DNA of 64,000 nucleotides from JBAJNN01 sp036881905 (GCA_036881905.1 JBAJNN010000009.1:3768-67767), one strand, 5' to 3'; shown: positions 1 to 9,093, numbered from the stretch's first letter. The notes: generated by a model not told the origin, from the sequence alone. Made by a program: numbers and translations.

Positions 1-630
1 ATCGAGAGTTGTCGGACCATCGCCGAGCTGGTTGGGATTTTGTCGGCTTTTGACGCTTGCCCGCTGAAAAAAACCGCGACCAATCTCGTCTTTTGCGATG
101 GAACGCCAACGGCGCGGGTCATGATCGTCGGCGAGGCCCCAGGGCGCGACGAAGACCTGCAGGGCAAGCCCTTTGTCGGGCGGTCGGGCAAATTGCTCGA
201 TCGGATGCTGGGCGCGATCGGTCTGTCGCGCCATGATGAAGACCCCGCCAAATCCGTCTTTATTTCCAACTGCATTTTCTGGCGCCCGCCTGGCAACCGC
301 AAGCCGAGCGAGGCGGAAACTCTGATGTGCCTGCCCTTCCTGGAGCGCGGCATCGAGCTTGTCGATCCTGATATTCTAGTTGCTTTGGGCGCAACCGCGG
401 CGCAACGTCTCCTTGGGACGACCAAGGGAATCATGCGTTCGCGCGGACAATGGAGCACATATAAAACGCCTCATGGCAAGACGATTGCGGCCATCGCCTC
501 GCTTCACCCCGCCTATCTTCTGCGCCAACCGGCCCATAAGCGGCTGGCCTGGCAGGATTTTCTCAAAATTCGTGAGGCTCTCGACAAAACGCCTAAGATA
601 GACAAAATCTCAGGTGAGAGCTTATCTTAA
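1..630 (+). CDS. Uracil-DNA glycosylase, family 4/5 (5' end outside window)
   Basis: Removes uracil from DNA in base-excision repair. The frame is open from base 1 without a start, and residues before the TTG at 40 (ESCRTIAELVGIL) fit the usual N-terminal extension, so the gene begins upstream of the window. Motif A GEAPGRDEDLQGKPFVG and the C-terminal motif SLHPAYLLRQP are typical of the UDG superfamily branch that carries a 4Fe-4S cluster. Candidate cluster cysteines are in DACPL, in NCIFWRPPGN and in LMCLPF. About 210 residues are visible. Ends 66 bp before the next gene, same strand. Confidence 0.93.
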   Translation: MESCRTIAELVGILSAFDACPLKKTATNLVFCDGTPTARVMIVGEAPGRDEDLQGKPFVGRSGKLLDRMLGAIGLSRHDEDPAKSVFISNCIFWRPPGNRKPSEAETLMCLPFLERGIELVDPDILVALGATAAQRLLGTTKGIMRSRGQWSTYKTPHGKTIAAIASLHPAYLLRQPAHKRLAWQDFLKIREALDKTPKIDKISGESLS

Positions 631-696
631 AATCTTATACCAACGAAAGATCTGCCCTGACGACACTTTCTGTGCGTTTCTTGGAGGCAATAAGTC

Positions 697-1699
697 TTGC
701 GCAATTTGATCACCGATGTTCCGGGTCTTTCGGTCGGTCATGCCGGCAATGCCAAACTTCGCTCCGGGGTCACCGTGCTTTTGCCGGATAAGCCGGTGCA
801 CGCCTCGGTCGCAATCCTTGGCGGCGCCGGGAACGCGCGAAACCGCCCTGCTCGACCCGCATTTTACCGTTGATACGGTCGATGCGCTGGTGCTCGCCGG
901 CGGTTCAGCCTTCGGCCTCGATGCCGCCTGCGGAGTACAAATGGCTCTTGCCGCCGAAGGTTGCGGCTTTGCCGTCGGCGCGGCCCGCGTGCCGATCGTC
1001 CCGTGCGCTGTCCTGTTCGATCTTCTCAATGGCGGCGATAAGAACCGGGGCGACATCAACTCCTATGGCGCGCTCGGCCGCGCCGCGCTTTCGGCGGCGA
1101 CCCGCGACTTCGCAATAGGCAGTGTGGGGGCCGGAACCGGCGCGATGACGGCGAATCTCAAAGGCGGCCTCGGTTCGGCCTCCGCCCGGCTTGAGAACGG
1201 GGCAAGCATCGGCGCGCTCGTCGCCGTCAACGCATTCGGCCAGGCGACAATGGGCGACGGCCCGCATTTTTGGGCCGCGCCCTTTGAGCGCAATAGCGAG
1301 TTCGGAGGTCTGGGCCTTCCCTCCGGTCCGCTCTCCGGTGTCGACCGCATCCGTACCAAACATGGTGTCGTAGGCGAGGGGGCCAACACGACAATCGCCA
1401 TCATCGCGACCGATCTCGATTTCGCCAAGGCCGATCTCAAACGGCTTACGATTATGGCTCATGACGGCTTTTCCCGGGCATTATGGCCATCTCACACCGC
1501 GCTTGACGGCGATCTCGTCTTCGCCGTCTCGACCGCGAAGCGACGCCTTGACGATCCGTTGGATCATATGATCGAGGCCGGTGCCATGGCCTCCGCCGTC
1601 ATGAGCCGGGCGATTGCCCGCGCCGTCTACGGCGCGACTTCCAAACCCGGCGATGCGTTGCCTGCCTGGGCCGAGGTCTTTTCGGGGGTCGATGGTTGA
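697..1699 (+). pseudogene. P1 family peptidase (DmpA/aminopeptidase-esterase type), frameshifted
   Basis: The reading starts at TTG 697 behind a good ribosome binding site (GGAGG at 683-687) and encodes RNLITDVPGLSVGHAGN, the characteristic N-terminus of P1 peptidases. At about 820-830 the frame is lost, and the remainder (APGTRETALLDP, GGSAFGLDAACG and on to 1699) continues one frame over. A 1-base insertion or 2-base deletion in the GGCGGCGCC stretch explains it. The P1 family are self-cleaving N-terminal nucleophile aminopeptidases. Apart from the shift the gene is full length (about 330 codons), so the lesion is recent or a sequence error. Confidence 0.85.
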
Positions 1700-1733
1700 T
1701 ATTCGTCCCGTTGCGCCGCATATCCTTAGTTTT

Positions 1734-1837
1734 GGAGCATAGTCCGATCCGGAGAGAGCCGAGGACGATCAAGATGATGCTGGAAAATAAGGGCCTTGGA
1801 GCGTGATTGCGATTCGATTTGAGCGCAATCCGCTCTA
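1734..1837. repeat. Dispersed palindromic intergenic repeat, copy 1
   Basis: Two adjacent imperfect palindromes: GGAGCAT...GATGATGCT, followed by GGAGCGTGATTGCG...CGCAATCCGCTC. Related copies lie at 12517-12618, 39134-39239 and 50936-51042. It fills the gap between convergent genes, and its last bases (CTA) supply the purN stop codon on the minus strand. Resembles REP-like elements of alphaproteobacteria. Confidence 0.75.
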
Positions 1838-2551
1838 GTCCCGGCATTGATGCGGGTGGTTTCCTTCCAACGCCGTTCGGGCGCACATATCCTGGTCACA
1901 TGGCCATGGCGAGATGAGCGGCGGCGTGGCCGTTTCATGGTCCTTGAATACGACTCGTTCTTCCAAGACCTGGACCCGCCCGCCCGCAACCAGCTTCAGA
2001 GCCAGCGGGTAAATCATGTGTTCCGCCTTGAGAACCCGCGCCGCCAGACGATCGGGCGTATCGTCGGACAAAACCGGAACGGCGGCCTGGGCGACGATCG
2101 GGCCGGAATCCATTTCCGCCCGCATGAAATGAACGCTGCACCCGCTGATGCGCCCACCATCGCGCAGAACGCGCTCATGGGGGTCGAGACCACGATAGGA
2201 GGGTAAAAGCGAGGGGTGAATATTCAAAATCCGGTCATGCCACGACGCCACGAAGGACTCGGTCAAAAGACGCATGAATCCGGCGCAGCAGACAAGCTCC
2301 ACGCCCGCCTTCACCAACGCGTCGCCAATTCTGGATTCAAAAATCTCACGGTTCGCGGACGCCTTGTGGTCGATGATTATGGCGGCAATACCGGCGGCGC
2401 TCGCGAGCTCAAGCCCTTCGGCGCCCGGGCGATTGGAGATGACGATTGCAATCTCGGCCGGATAATCGTCGCCCCGGCACGCCTCGATCAGCGCGGCCAG
2501 ATTGCTGCCGCGCCCCGAAATCAGGACTCCAACCTTTTTGCGGGCGTTCAT
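1835..2551 (-). CDS. purN: Phosphoribosylglycinamide formyltransferase
   Basis: Transfers the formyl group of 10-formyl-THF to GAR in de novo purine synthesis. The N-terminal VGVLISGRGSNLAALIEA, the NRPGAEGLE region, the GFMRLL segment and the catalytic NIHPSLLPSYRGLDPHE segment are diagnostic. The start chosen is the ATG at 2549-2551, which overlaps the purM stop as ATGA and leaves the normal MNARKKVGVLISG beginning. At 238 residues it is slightly longer than usual because of a C-terminal tail running to a stop codon inside a palindromic repeat. Cotranscribed with purM. Confidence 0.95.
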   Translation of the reverse strand: MNARKKVGVLISGRGSNLAALIEACRGDDYPAEIAIVISNRPGAEGLELASAAGIAAIIIDHKASANREIFESRIGDALVKAGVELVCCAGFMRLLTESFVASWHDRILNIHPSLLPSYRGLDPHERVLRDGGRISGCSVHFMRAEMDSGPIVAQAAVPVLSDDTPDRLAARVLKAEHMIYPLALKLVAGGRVQVLEERVVFKDHETATPPLISPWPCDQDMCARTALEGNHPHQCRD

Positions 2552-3645
2552 GCTCGAGCCGTCTCCCATTTCAGCGAACCCCGTATCACGATACCGGCGT
2601 CCTTGCGCCTTTCGATCATACCCAGCCGGCGAACTTGAGACCCTGCCGCCGCGAGTTCCCGGGCAATCGGGTCGGCATAATCTTCCCCAACCACAACCGC
2701 CATGCCGATACCGCAGTTGAATGTGCGCAGCATTTCGCGTTCGTCAATGTGGCCCATCTCCGCGAGCCAGGCGAAAACCGGCTGCGGCGCCATGGTGTCG
2801 AGATCGATGACGGCGCTGAGATGGTCGGGCAAGGCTCTCGGCACATTCTCGATGATCCCGCCGCCGGTGATATGGGCCATGGCCTTGACGGCGCGGCCAT
2901 GTTTGCCGCGCAAAACCGCCAGGATGGTCCGCGCGTAGATTTCCGTCGGCTTGAGAAGAGCTTCGCCGAATGAGCAATCCGGCGCGAAGGGCGCCGGCAT
3001 GGTATAGTCCAGCCGATGATCGGCCATCAGGCGCCGGATTAGTGAATAGCCGTTTGAATGCGGGCCGGAGGAGGCAAGCCCAAGGATAATGTCTCCCGAT
3101 TTGACGTCGGATCGCGGCAACAGCGCATCACGTTCCGCCGCGCCGACGGCGAATCCGGCAAGATCATAGTCGCCATCGGCGTAAAGACCGGGCATTTCCG
3201 CCGTTTCGCCGCCGATAAGCGCCGCACCCGCCTGCCGGCATGCTTGCGCAATCCCCTCGATCACCGTTTTCGCAACCGGAATTTCAAGCCGCGATGCGGC
3301 GAAATAATCCAGAAAAAACAGCGGTTCCGCTCCCTGCACCACAAGATCGTTGACGCACATCGCCACGAGGTCGATCCCGATGGTCTCATGGCGTCCGGTT
3401 GCGATGGCGATGCGCAATTTGGTGCCGACGCCGTCATTGGCGGCCACCAGAACCGGATCCTTTAAACCCGTGGCCTTGAGATCGAAAACCCCGCCGAATC
3501 CGCCGAGCCCGGCATCGCTTTCAGGCCGCGCGGTGCGCGCGGCCAGCGGTTTAATCGCTTCGATCAACGCATTGCCGGCATTGATATCCACGCCGGATCG
3601 GTGATAGGTATAGGGGGGAGAACGGTTATAAGATTTCTCGCTCAT
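2548..3645 (-). CDS. purM: Phosphoribosylformylglycinamidine cyclo-ligase (AIR synthetase)
   Basis: Closes the imidazole ring to form AIR in purine synthesis. Seen: the glycine-rich AGLGGFGGVFDL, ANDGVGTKLRIA, the MCVNDLVVQGAEPLFFLDY motif, IGGETAEMPGLY and ITGGGIIENVPRALP, all in family order over 365 residues. The start MSEKSYNRS is chosen because the reading upstream of it is not conserved-looking and this gives the usual length. Translationally coupled to purN (4-base overlap). Divergent from the DUF2066 gene, so the shared promoter region is 3646-3792. Confidence 0.95.
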   Translation of the reverse strand: MSEKSYNRSPPYTYHRSGVDINAGNALIEAIKPLAARTARPESDAGLGGFGGVFDLKATGLKDPVLVAANDGVGTKLRIAIATGRHETIGIDLVAMCVNDLVVQGAEPLFFLDYFAASRLEIPVAKTVIEGIAQACRQAGAALIGGETAEMPGLYADGDYDLAGFAVGAAERDALLPRSDVKSGDIILGLASSGPHSNGYSLIRRLMADHRLDYTMPAPFAPDCSFGEALLKPTEIYARTILAVLRGKHGRAVKAMAHITGGGIIENVPRALPDHLSAVIDLDTMAPQPVFAWLAEMGHIDEREMLRTFNCGIGMAVVVGEDYADPIARELAAAGSQVRRLGMIERRKDAGIVIRGSLKWETARA

Positions 3646-3792
3646 AGGACGTCTACAGTCTTTGCACGCAGTCTGTCGAAAGAGATTTTGCGCCAGGGAA
3701 CACGCGGCGCGCGGAAAAGCATATTCCATGACGCCCGGCGCTCCCGGGCTGTTTGACGACAAAAGTCGGTCACCGATGAAACAGGCCCCATC

Positions 3793-4935
3793 ATGTCCCT
3801 CATAACTCGTCTGAGCGCTACCGTCGATACTCTTTCATATCGTGAAAGCGGTTTTAGCGGCATCTCCCCCACCATAATGGCTCTCATGATCGCAATATTC
3901 GGCCTGACGAGTTTACCGCTTTGCGCTTGTGCCGATCCGTTCACCGTGTCCGGCATAAAAGTCGATATCAAGGCCAAAAGCGCATCTTCCGCCAAGCACA
4001 AGGCGCTCGGTGAGGCGCAAGGGCTCGCCTTCAGACGAATGATTCGACGAATATCGACAGCTGACGCCGCGCAACAATTCAACATGACAGACCCTGCCCT
4101 GACAGGCCCGCTTATGGGGAGCATGACCATAGACCGCGAACAAAGCGGCCCTGGAGAATATATCGCGCAATTCACCATTTTCTTCCTGCCGGACAAGGTG
4201 CGTGAGCTTCTGGGCGACAAATACATACCCTTTGCCGAACAGGTCGCGAAACCCGTTTTGCTGTTGCCGATCTGGAACGGCCTTGAGGGACCGATGCTCT
4301 GGAATAAGGCTAACCCATGGCGATCCGCCTGGGCGGGCCTCGATATCGCCAATGCGCTGACTCCGGTTACCCTGCCCGCGGGAGACTTATCCGACCGTTC
4401 GACCTTGACCGCCCGACAGGCGCTTGCCGGCGACAGTTTGCGCCTCGATGCGCTCAAGGCGCGATATGATGCCCAAGACAGTCTGATCGCCCTGGCGGTG
4501 CCGGTCGGCGACGACGCGATTTGGATCACCGTGACCGGCAATGGCGCAAACGGGCCGATCCACTATGAGGAGACCGTCATCGCCCCCGCCGACGATCGGG
4601 CCGATGCGCTGGAAAGAACGGCCCAACAGTTCCTGATGCGGATGCAGGATCGCTGGAAACGCGATCTCCTGCATCTCTACACACCGCCGGCCCCGCAGCA
4701 TACCATGAAGATAACGGTTTCATTCTCAAATATCGCGCAATGGGCGCGGATTCGCTCGCGATTGTTATCATCGTCGCTCATCACCAAGGTGGACACAATA
4801 TCTCTTTCAGGCAAGGCGGCGGTGATCGATATGACCTATCGCTACGACCTTGCAGCCTTGCGCCAAAATCTTAAGCGAAACGGATTGACCATAAGGCTCG
4901 TCGACGACAGTTGGATTTTGCGTCTCGCAGATTGA
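3793..4935 (+). CDS. DUF2066 domain protein, exported
   Basis: A 380-residue protein with a hydrophobic N-terminal segment ending near LPLCACADPF, consistent with a signal peptide. The following VSGIKVDIKAKSASSAKHKA and the glutamate/glycine-rich helix match the DUF2066 family that occurs beside purM in proteobacteria. The function of the family is unknown. It sits directly upstream of pgsA-like, perM-like and hdaA genes, the usual alphaproteobacterial order (purM divergent - DUF2066 - pgsA - perM - hdaA), so it is probably cotranscribed with them. Confidence 0.8.
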   Translation: MSLITRLSATVDTLSYRESGFSGISPTIMALMIAIFGLTSLPLCACADPFTVSGIKVDIKAKSASSAKHKALGEAQGLAFRRMIRRISTADAAQQFNMTDPALTGPLMGSMTIDREQSGPGEYIAQFTIFFLPDKVRELLGDKYIPFAEQVAKPVLLLPIWNGLEGPMLWNKANPWRSAWAGLDIANALTPVTLPAGDLSDRSTLTARQALAGDSLRLDALKARYDAQDSLIALAVPVGDDAIWITVTGNGANGPIHYEETVIAPADDRADALERTAQQFLMRMQDRWKRDLLHLYTPPAPQHTMKITVSFSNIAQWARIRSRLLSSSLITKVDTISLSGKAAVIDMTYRYDLAALRQNLKRNGLTIRLVDDSWILRLAD

Positions 4936-4996
4936 GAGTTCCCTTAAGCCGAAATGCAACCATCGAGGCTCATATTCTTAAATAAGGTCATCGCCT

Positions 4997-5542
4997 GTGA
5001 ATCTTCCCAATCTCATTACGATCGGACGCATTCTGCTCGCTCCCCTGACGATTTGGTTTATCATTGCCGGCCGCTTCCCCGAAGCCTTTCTTACGGTCAT
5101 CGTCGCCGGGGTTTCCGATGCCGCGGATGGCTTCATCGCCAAACATTTCGATCAAGCGACCGAACTTGGCGCCTATATCGATCCGTTGGCCGACAAGATT
5201 CTCCTGGTCGGCATTTACGTCTCGCTCGGCTTCCTGAATGAAATGCCCTCCTGGCTGGTGATTCTCGCCGTTTCGCGTGATATACTGATTTTAGGTGCCG
5301 TTATCTTGTCCTGGCTCATGGACAAGCCGATCGAAGTCAAACCGATCATGGTGAGCAAGGTCAACACCATGGCCCAGATTGTTTTGGCCTGTATGATATT
5401 GGGAGCTCTGGCTTTCGACATCGCGATGGAGGGCGTTGTTTTGCCATTCGCGGTTATTGTCGCCATGTTGACCGTGGTTTCGGGGGCGAATTATATGTGG
5501 CAATGGATGCGCCATATGGCGAACGGGTCCCAAAATACCTGA
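4997..5542 (+). CDS. CDP-alcohol phosphatidyltransferase family membrane protein
   Basis: Integral membrane enzyme of phospholipid head-group transfer. Begins with the family's NLPNLITIGRILLAP and contains the CDP-alcohol binding signature as SDAADGFIAKHF ... GAYIDPLADK, with the metal-binding aspartates present but Lys in place of the usual Arg. Around six hydrophobic segments in 181 residues. Start is GTG at 4997. PgsA (phosphatidylglycerophosphate synthase) or a related enzyme is possible. The location upstream of perM/hdaA is conserved in alphaproteobacteria and is not the uvrC-linked pgsA locus. Confidence 0.85.
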   Translation: MNLPNLITIGRILLAPLTIWFIIAGRFPEAFLTVIVAGVSDAADGFIAKHFDQATELGAYIDPLADKILLVGIYVSLGFLNEMPSWLVILAVSRDILILGAVILSWLMDKPIEVKPIMVSKVNTMAQIVLACMILGALAFDIAMEGVVLPFAVIVAMLTVVSGANYMWQWMRHMANGSQNT

Positions 5543-5580
5543 GCCAAGTGGCGATACATCAAGGATCGGGCGGCACGTCA

Positions 5581-6732
5581 TTGCAGGATTATACTCCCAT
5601 TCCGACAGAAACTCCCAAGCGACAGGCGCTATTCTGGGGCGTGGCGTTCGCCGTTCTGGTGATTGCCCTTTATGTGCTGCGGGACATTCTTCTGCCATTT
5701 ATTGCCGGTCTCGGCCTCGCCTATTTTCTCAACCCGCCGGCAAACCGGTTGCAAAACCATGGACTGTCGCGATTGGCCGCGACGATCATCATTCTCTCCC
5801 TGTTTCTTGTTCTGGTCATCGCCGCCCTCATGATCATCGTGCCGGTGCTCGGCGACCAGGTGACGAATCTTGCCGGCAAACTGCCAGGCTACATGCATCT
5901 GTTGGTGACACGGATGCGCGAACTCATGCCCCCCCAACTCTTAAACGCGCTGACCGCGTCCGATCCCAAATTCTCCGGCTCCATCTCCGATGTTGCCGGC
6001 AAGGCGGCCAGAGTTCTGGGGTCGGTTTTCGCTTCGATCTGGAGCGGCGGCATAGCTCTGGTCAATCTGGTCGCACTCATCATTGTGACGCCGATCGTTG
6101 CTTTCTATATGCTCAATGACTGGGATCGCATGATCGGGAAGCTCGATAGCTGGGCACCGCTTCGTCATGCGCAAACACTCCGCATGCTCGCCCGCCAGAT
6201 GGATGAAGCGGTCGCCGGATTCATTCGCGGCCAGGGAATGGTTTGCCTTTCCCTTGGTCTGTTCTATGCCATCGCCTTATCTGCCGTCGGTCTCGATTTC
6301 GGTCTCCTGATCGGCCTTCTGTCCGGTGTTTTGACTTTTATCCCCTATGCCGGATCGACCTTCGGCGGCATCTGTTCGATCGGTATGGCGCTCATACAAT
6401 TCTGGCCCGATTGGGGTATGATCGTATTGACCATCGCCATCTTTGTTTTCGGCCAGTTTGTCGAGGGTAATTTTCTGGCCCCGCTTTTGGTCGGCGATCG
6501 TATCGGCATTCATCCGGTCTGGCTCATATTTGCGCTGTTCGCTTTCAGCTATCTGTTTGGTTTCGTCGGCCTTTTACTGGCCGTGCCGATCACCGCCTGC
6601 ATCGGCGTTGTGGCGCGCCATGCTCTGGCGGTCTATCTTGCAAGCTCATTTTACACAGGCCGGAGCGCAACGGACAAAGCCGACCCGATTCCTCCCACGC
6701 AAACCGACGGCACGCGCAAGAAAGGATCGTGA
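5581..6732 (+). CDS. AI-2E family / PerM-like permease
   Basis: Polytopic membrane protein of the AI-2E transporter (PerM) family, about 380 residues. Contains an N-terminal pair of membrane segments around LRDILLPFIAGLGLAYFLNP, a long soluble loop and four to five C-terminal membrane segments with IPYAGSTFGG and the PVWLIFALFAFSYLFGFVGLLLAVP block typical of the family. Members export small molecules or ions, and the substrate here cannot be deduced. The start is uncertain: TTG 5581 gives a normal N-terminus, while in-frame GTG 5548 or an overlap start at 5497 are alternatives. Its stop overlaps the start region of hdaA. Confidence 0.9.
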   Translation: MQDYTPIPTETPKRQALFWGVAFAVLVIALYVLRDILLPFIAGLGLAYFLNPPANRLQNHGLSRLAATIIILSLFLVLVIAALMIIVPVLGDQVTNLAGKLPGYMHLLVTRMRELMPPQLLNALTASDPKFSGSISDVAGKAARVLGSVFASIWSGGIALVNLVALIIVTPIVAFYMLNDWDRMIGKLDSWAPLRHAQTLRMLARQMDEAVAGFIRGQGMVCLSLGLFYAIALSAVGLDFGLLIGLLSGVLTFIPYAGSTFGGICSIGMALIQFWPDWGMIVLTIAIFVFGQFVEGNFLAPLLVGDRIGIHPVWLIFALFAFSYLFGFVGLLLAVPITACIGVVARHALAVYLASSFYTGRSATDKADPIPPTQTDGTRKKGS

Positions 6733-6737
6733 TTGCC

Positions 6738-7457
6738 GTGAACAACACCGGGCCAGCCATGGCGGGCGGCGATTTTCAATTCGCCCTTGACTTTGATCTC
6801 AGACCGGCCATGGAGCGCGAGGATTTTCTCGTCGCGCCGAGCAATGAGGCCGCCGTGGCCATGATCGATGCCTGGCCCAACTGGCCGTCCCCAGTCGTCA
6901 TTCTGGTGGGGCCGGCCGGCAGCGGCAAGAGCCATCTCGGCGAAGTCTGGCATGTACGCAGCGGCGCCAGGCGGGTAACATCAGGTGAAATAACCCCGGC
7001 CAATATCGCCGAAATCGTGGGTACGAGAAGCATTTTGCTGGAGCATACCCCAGATGTCTCGCTTGACGAACGGGCGCTGTTTCATCTCATCAATCTCATA
7101 TATGAGATTGGCGGGCACCTTATGATCACGGCACGCAATTACCCAGCGCGGTGGCCACTTCATCTGCCCGATCTGGCCACCCGCCTTAAGGCCGCTCCGG
7201 TTGTGACCCTCAATCCCCCCGATGACCAGCTGTTGCGCAATGTTCTGGTCAAACTCTTCGCCGACCGCCAGCTTGCCATTGACGAGCCTCTTTTGCGCTA
7301 TATCATGGCGCGAGTGGAACGCTCCATGGACGGTGCCCGCCGCTTGGTTAGGGCAGTTGATCGCCAAGCGCTGGCCACCCGCTCGTCGATCACCCGTCGC
7401 TTTGTCGGCCGCGTCATGGATCGAATGGCCGATGGCGAACAGTACGATAACCGCTGA
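6738..7457 (+). CDS. hdaA: HdaA/DnaA-homologue, regulator of replication initiation
   Basis: A short AAA+ protein that with the beta clamp promotes hydrolysis of DnaA-ATP (RIDA-type control). Seen: QFALDFDLRPAMEREDFLVA at the N-terminus (clamp-binding type QFxLxF), a P-loop GPAGSGKSHL and LNPPDDQLLRNVLVKLF of the AAA+ lid, with no DnaA DNA-binding domain. About 239 residues, the normal length. GTG 6738 is preferred because AAAGGA at 6721-6726 would be too close to the GTG at 6729. The last 72 bp are duplicated downstream at 9022-9093, where a restriction-modification cassette has inserted, and this copy keeps the stop codon. Confidence 0.92.
   Translation: MNNTGPAMAGGDFQFALDFDLRPAMEREDFLVAPSNEAAVAMIDAWPNWPSPVVILVGPAGSGKSHLGEVWHVRSGARRVTSGEITPANIAEIVGTRSILLEHTPDVSLDERALFHLINLIYEIGGHLMITARNYPARWPLHLPDLATRLKAAPVVTLNPPDDQLLRNVLVKLFADRQLAIDEPLLRYIMARVERSMDGARRLVRAVDRQALATRSSITRRFVGRVMDRMADGEQYDNR
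7386..7457 (+). repeat. Left copy of 72-bp direct repeat flanking the R-M cassette
   Basis: Bases 7386-7457 (3' end of hdaA, TCGATCACCCGTCG ... ATAACCGCTGA) recur at 9022-9093. The first 52 bases are identical and three mismatches occur in the last 20 (69/72). The copies bracket the R-M genes exactly. Confidence 0.95.
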
Positions 7458-7464
7458 TATTGGT

Positions 7465-7519
7465 GTACGTTCGTACCGTCATGTTAATTAAAATGGACCG
7501 GCCCATAAATTGTTATAAT
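7465..7519 (+). promoter_or_regulatory. R-M leader: palindrome and -10-like box
   Basis: GTACGTTCGTAC at 7465-7476 is an inverted repeat directly after the hdaA copy, and TATAAT lies at 7514-7519, 27 bp before the methyltransferase ATG. No good -35 box is seen. The palindrome could be an operator for self-regulation of the methyltransferase, which is inference only. Confidence 0.4.
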
Positions 7520-7546
7520 AGTTTTATTGAAAACGAAAAGGGTTTT

Positions 7547-8410
7547 ATGGTGTTAAAAATATCAGAAAACAATAAAATAATAAAAAAATTTAATATTAAA
7601 CTGCAGGATAATTTATTATTTATGAAAAGTATGAAAAAAGATTCTATAAAACTTATCATTACATCTCCACCATATAACCTTGGAAAAGCCTATGAAAAAC
7701 GTTTTCCTATAAGCCAGTATGTTAAAAATCAAGCGCAGGTCATCTCGGAATGTGTACGATTGCTGCACCCTAAAGGTTCGCTCTGTTGGCAGGTTGGAAA
7801 TCACACGCGGAAAACAGAAGTTTTTCCGCTGGATATTATCCTCTATCACGTCTTCAAGGAGCATGGGTTGAAACTCCGTAATCGAATTATCTGGCATTTC
7901 GAACACGGTCTTCATTGCAGGAAACGCCTCTCCGGTCGCTATGAGACCATCATGTGGTTTACCAAGGGGGATGACTACACTTTCAATCTGGATCCAATTC
8001 GCGTACCGGCGAAATATCCCAACAAGAAATACCACAAAGGTCCCAATATAGGGCGGCTATCTTGTAACCCACTGGGCAAAAACCCCGGTGATGTTTGGAT
8101 ATTCCCAAACGTAAAAAACAATCATGTTGAAAAAACCATTCATCCCTGTCAGTTTCCGGTCGAGCTTGTCGAGAGACTGGTTCTATCACTGACCGATGAA
8201 GGAGACAGTGTATTCGATCCCTATATGGGCGTGGGAACATCGGTCATAGCCGCGCTCAAACATGAACGCCACGGTTATGGCTGCGATGTCATCGAAGACT
8301 ATGTCGATATTGCATGGGAGCGTATCCATAAGCTGCAGGTCGGTACGCTGAAAACCCGCCCAATGAACAAGCCGGTTTATGATCCGGCTTTACCGAATGG
8401 GGGGCACTGA
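7547..8410 (+). CDS. Type II DNA methyltransferase (beta class, probably N4-cytosine)
   Basis: Protects host DNA against the adjoining endonuclease. TSPPYN (residues 39-44) is the catalytic motif IV, and FDPYMGVGTSVIAA (from residue 223) is the SAM-binding motif I. This order makes it a beta-class enzyme, and TSPPY favours m4C, as in BglII-type systems, though m6A cannot be excluded. ATG 7547 follows AAAAGGG. The longer frame from 7460 has no ribosome binding site. The first 150 bp are strikingly AT-rich compared with hdaA, a sign of transfer. The stop overlaps the endonuclease start (TGATG). Confidence 0.92.
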   Translation: MVLKISENNKIIKKFNIKLQDNLLFMKSMKKDSIKLIITSPPYNLGKAYEKRFPISQYVKNQAQVISECVRLLHPKGSLCWQVGNHTRKTEVFPLDIILYHVFKEHGLKLRNRIIWHFEHGLHCRKRLSGRYETIMWFTKGDDYTFNLDPIRVPAKYPNKKYHKGPNIGRLSCNPLGKNPGDVWIFPNVKNNHVEKTIHPCQFPVELVERLVLSLTDEGDSVFDPYMGVGTSVIAALKHERHGYGCDVIEDYVDIAWERIHKLQVGTLKTRPMNKPVYDPALPNGGH

Positions 8411-9021
8411 TGCGTATTGTCGAACATTACTCCCATTTGAATGGCCTTGAGTACTTATTGGTTCACAAACCCGTCCTCTGGAAAGAGCTTCAACAGGTTA
8501 TTGCATCGGTTGATGCGGCGCGGTTCAAGACCAAAATATCCAGAGAGAAGACTATGCCCGGTAAGTTGCTTTACGCACCCAAGGAAATGAATCGAGCGCT
8601 CAATGAAAGTCTCACCAAAAAGGGGTGGAACGAATCGAGAACATCTTATTGGGTTACAAAAGATGCCAAACTGATTCGTCGTACGATGAGTATGACCGCG
8701 CGGGAGCAAAAACGTGAGATTAAGGAAGCCGGGTATACGCCGATCTTTTCTTATAATCAAACTGACTTCGTGAAAGAGCGTGTTGCCGTTGAGGTCCAGT
8801 TTGGTAAATATTCCTTCGTTGCCTTTGATTTGTTTGTGAAACACATGGCTTTTTTTGTTAGAGATGTGATTGACCTCGGAATTGAGATACTCCCGATGAA
8901 AGAGTTGCAATCCGAAATGTCATCCGGACCGGGATATTATGAGGGCGAGCTTTACAATCTCATTCGGCAAGGCAGAGGCATTCCGGCGGTACCACTTGTC
9001 GTGATCGGTATCGCGCCATGA
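8410..9021 (+). CDS. Type II restriction endonuclease, BglII/BstYI family
   Basis: Cleaves unmethylated DNA at a GATC-centred site. 203 residues, about the size of BstYI. The N-terminus HYSHLNGLEYLLVHKP and KTKISREKTMPGK are family features. Asp119, Glu128 and Gln130 (in YNQTDF and VAVEVQFGKYSF) have the spacing D-x8-E-x-Q found in the BglII active site (Asp84, Glu93, Gln95), and FDLFVKHMAFF follows as in that family. Predicted target RGATCY or AGATCT (inference). One base overlaps the methyltransferase, so expression is coupled. The gene looks intact. Confidence 0.9.
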   Translation: MRIVEHYSHLNGLEYLLVHKPVLWKELQQVIASVDAARFKTKISREKTMPGKLLYAPKEMNRALNESLTKKGWNESRTSYWVTKDAKLIRRTMSMTAREQKREIKEAGYTPIFSYNQTDFVKERVAVEVQFGKYSFVAFDLFVKHMAFFVRDVIDLGIEILPMKELQSEMSSGPGYYEGELYNLIRQGRGIPAVPLVVIGIAP

Positions 9022-9093
9022 TCGATCACCCGTCGCTTTGTCGGCCGCGTCATGGATCGAATGGCCGATGGCGGACGATACGATAACCGCTGA
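9022..9093 (+). repeat. Right copy of 72-bp direct repeat (duplicated hdaA 3' end)
   Basis: Starts one base after the endonuclease stop codon and ends with the duplicated hdaA stop TGA (9091-9093). It is 69/72 identical to 7386-7457. Long target duplication of this kind is a recognised footprint of R-M insertion. Confidence 0.95.
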
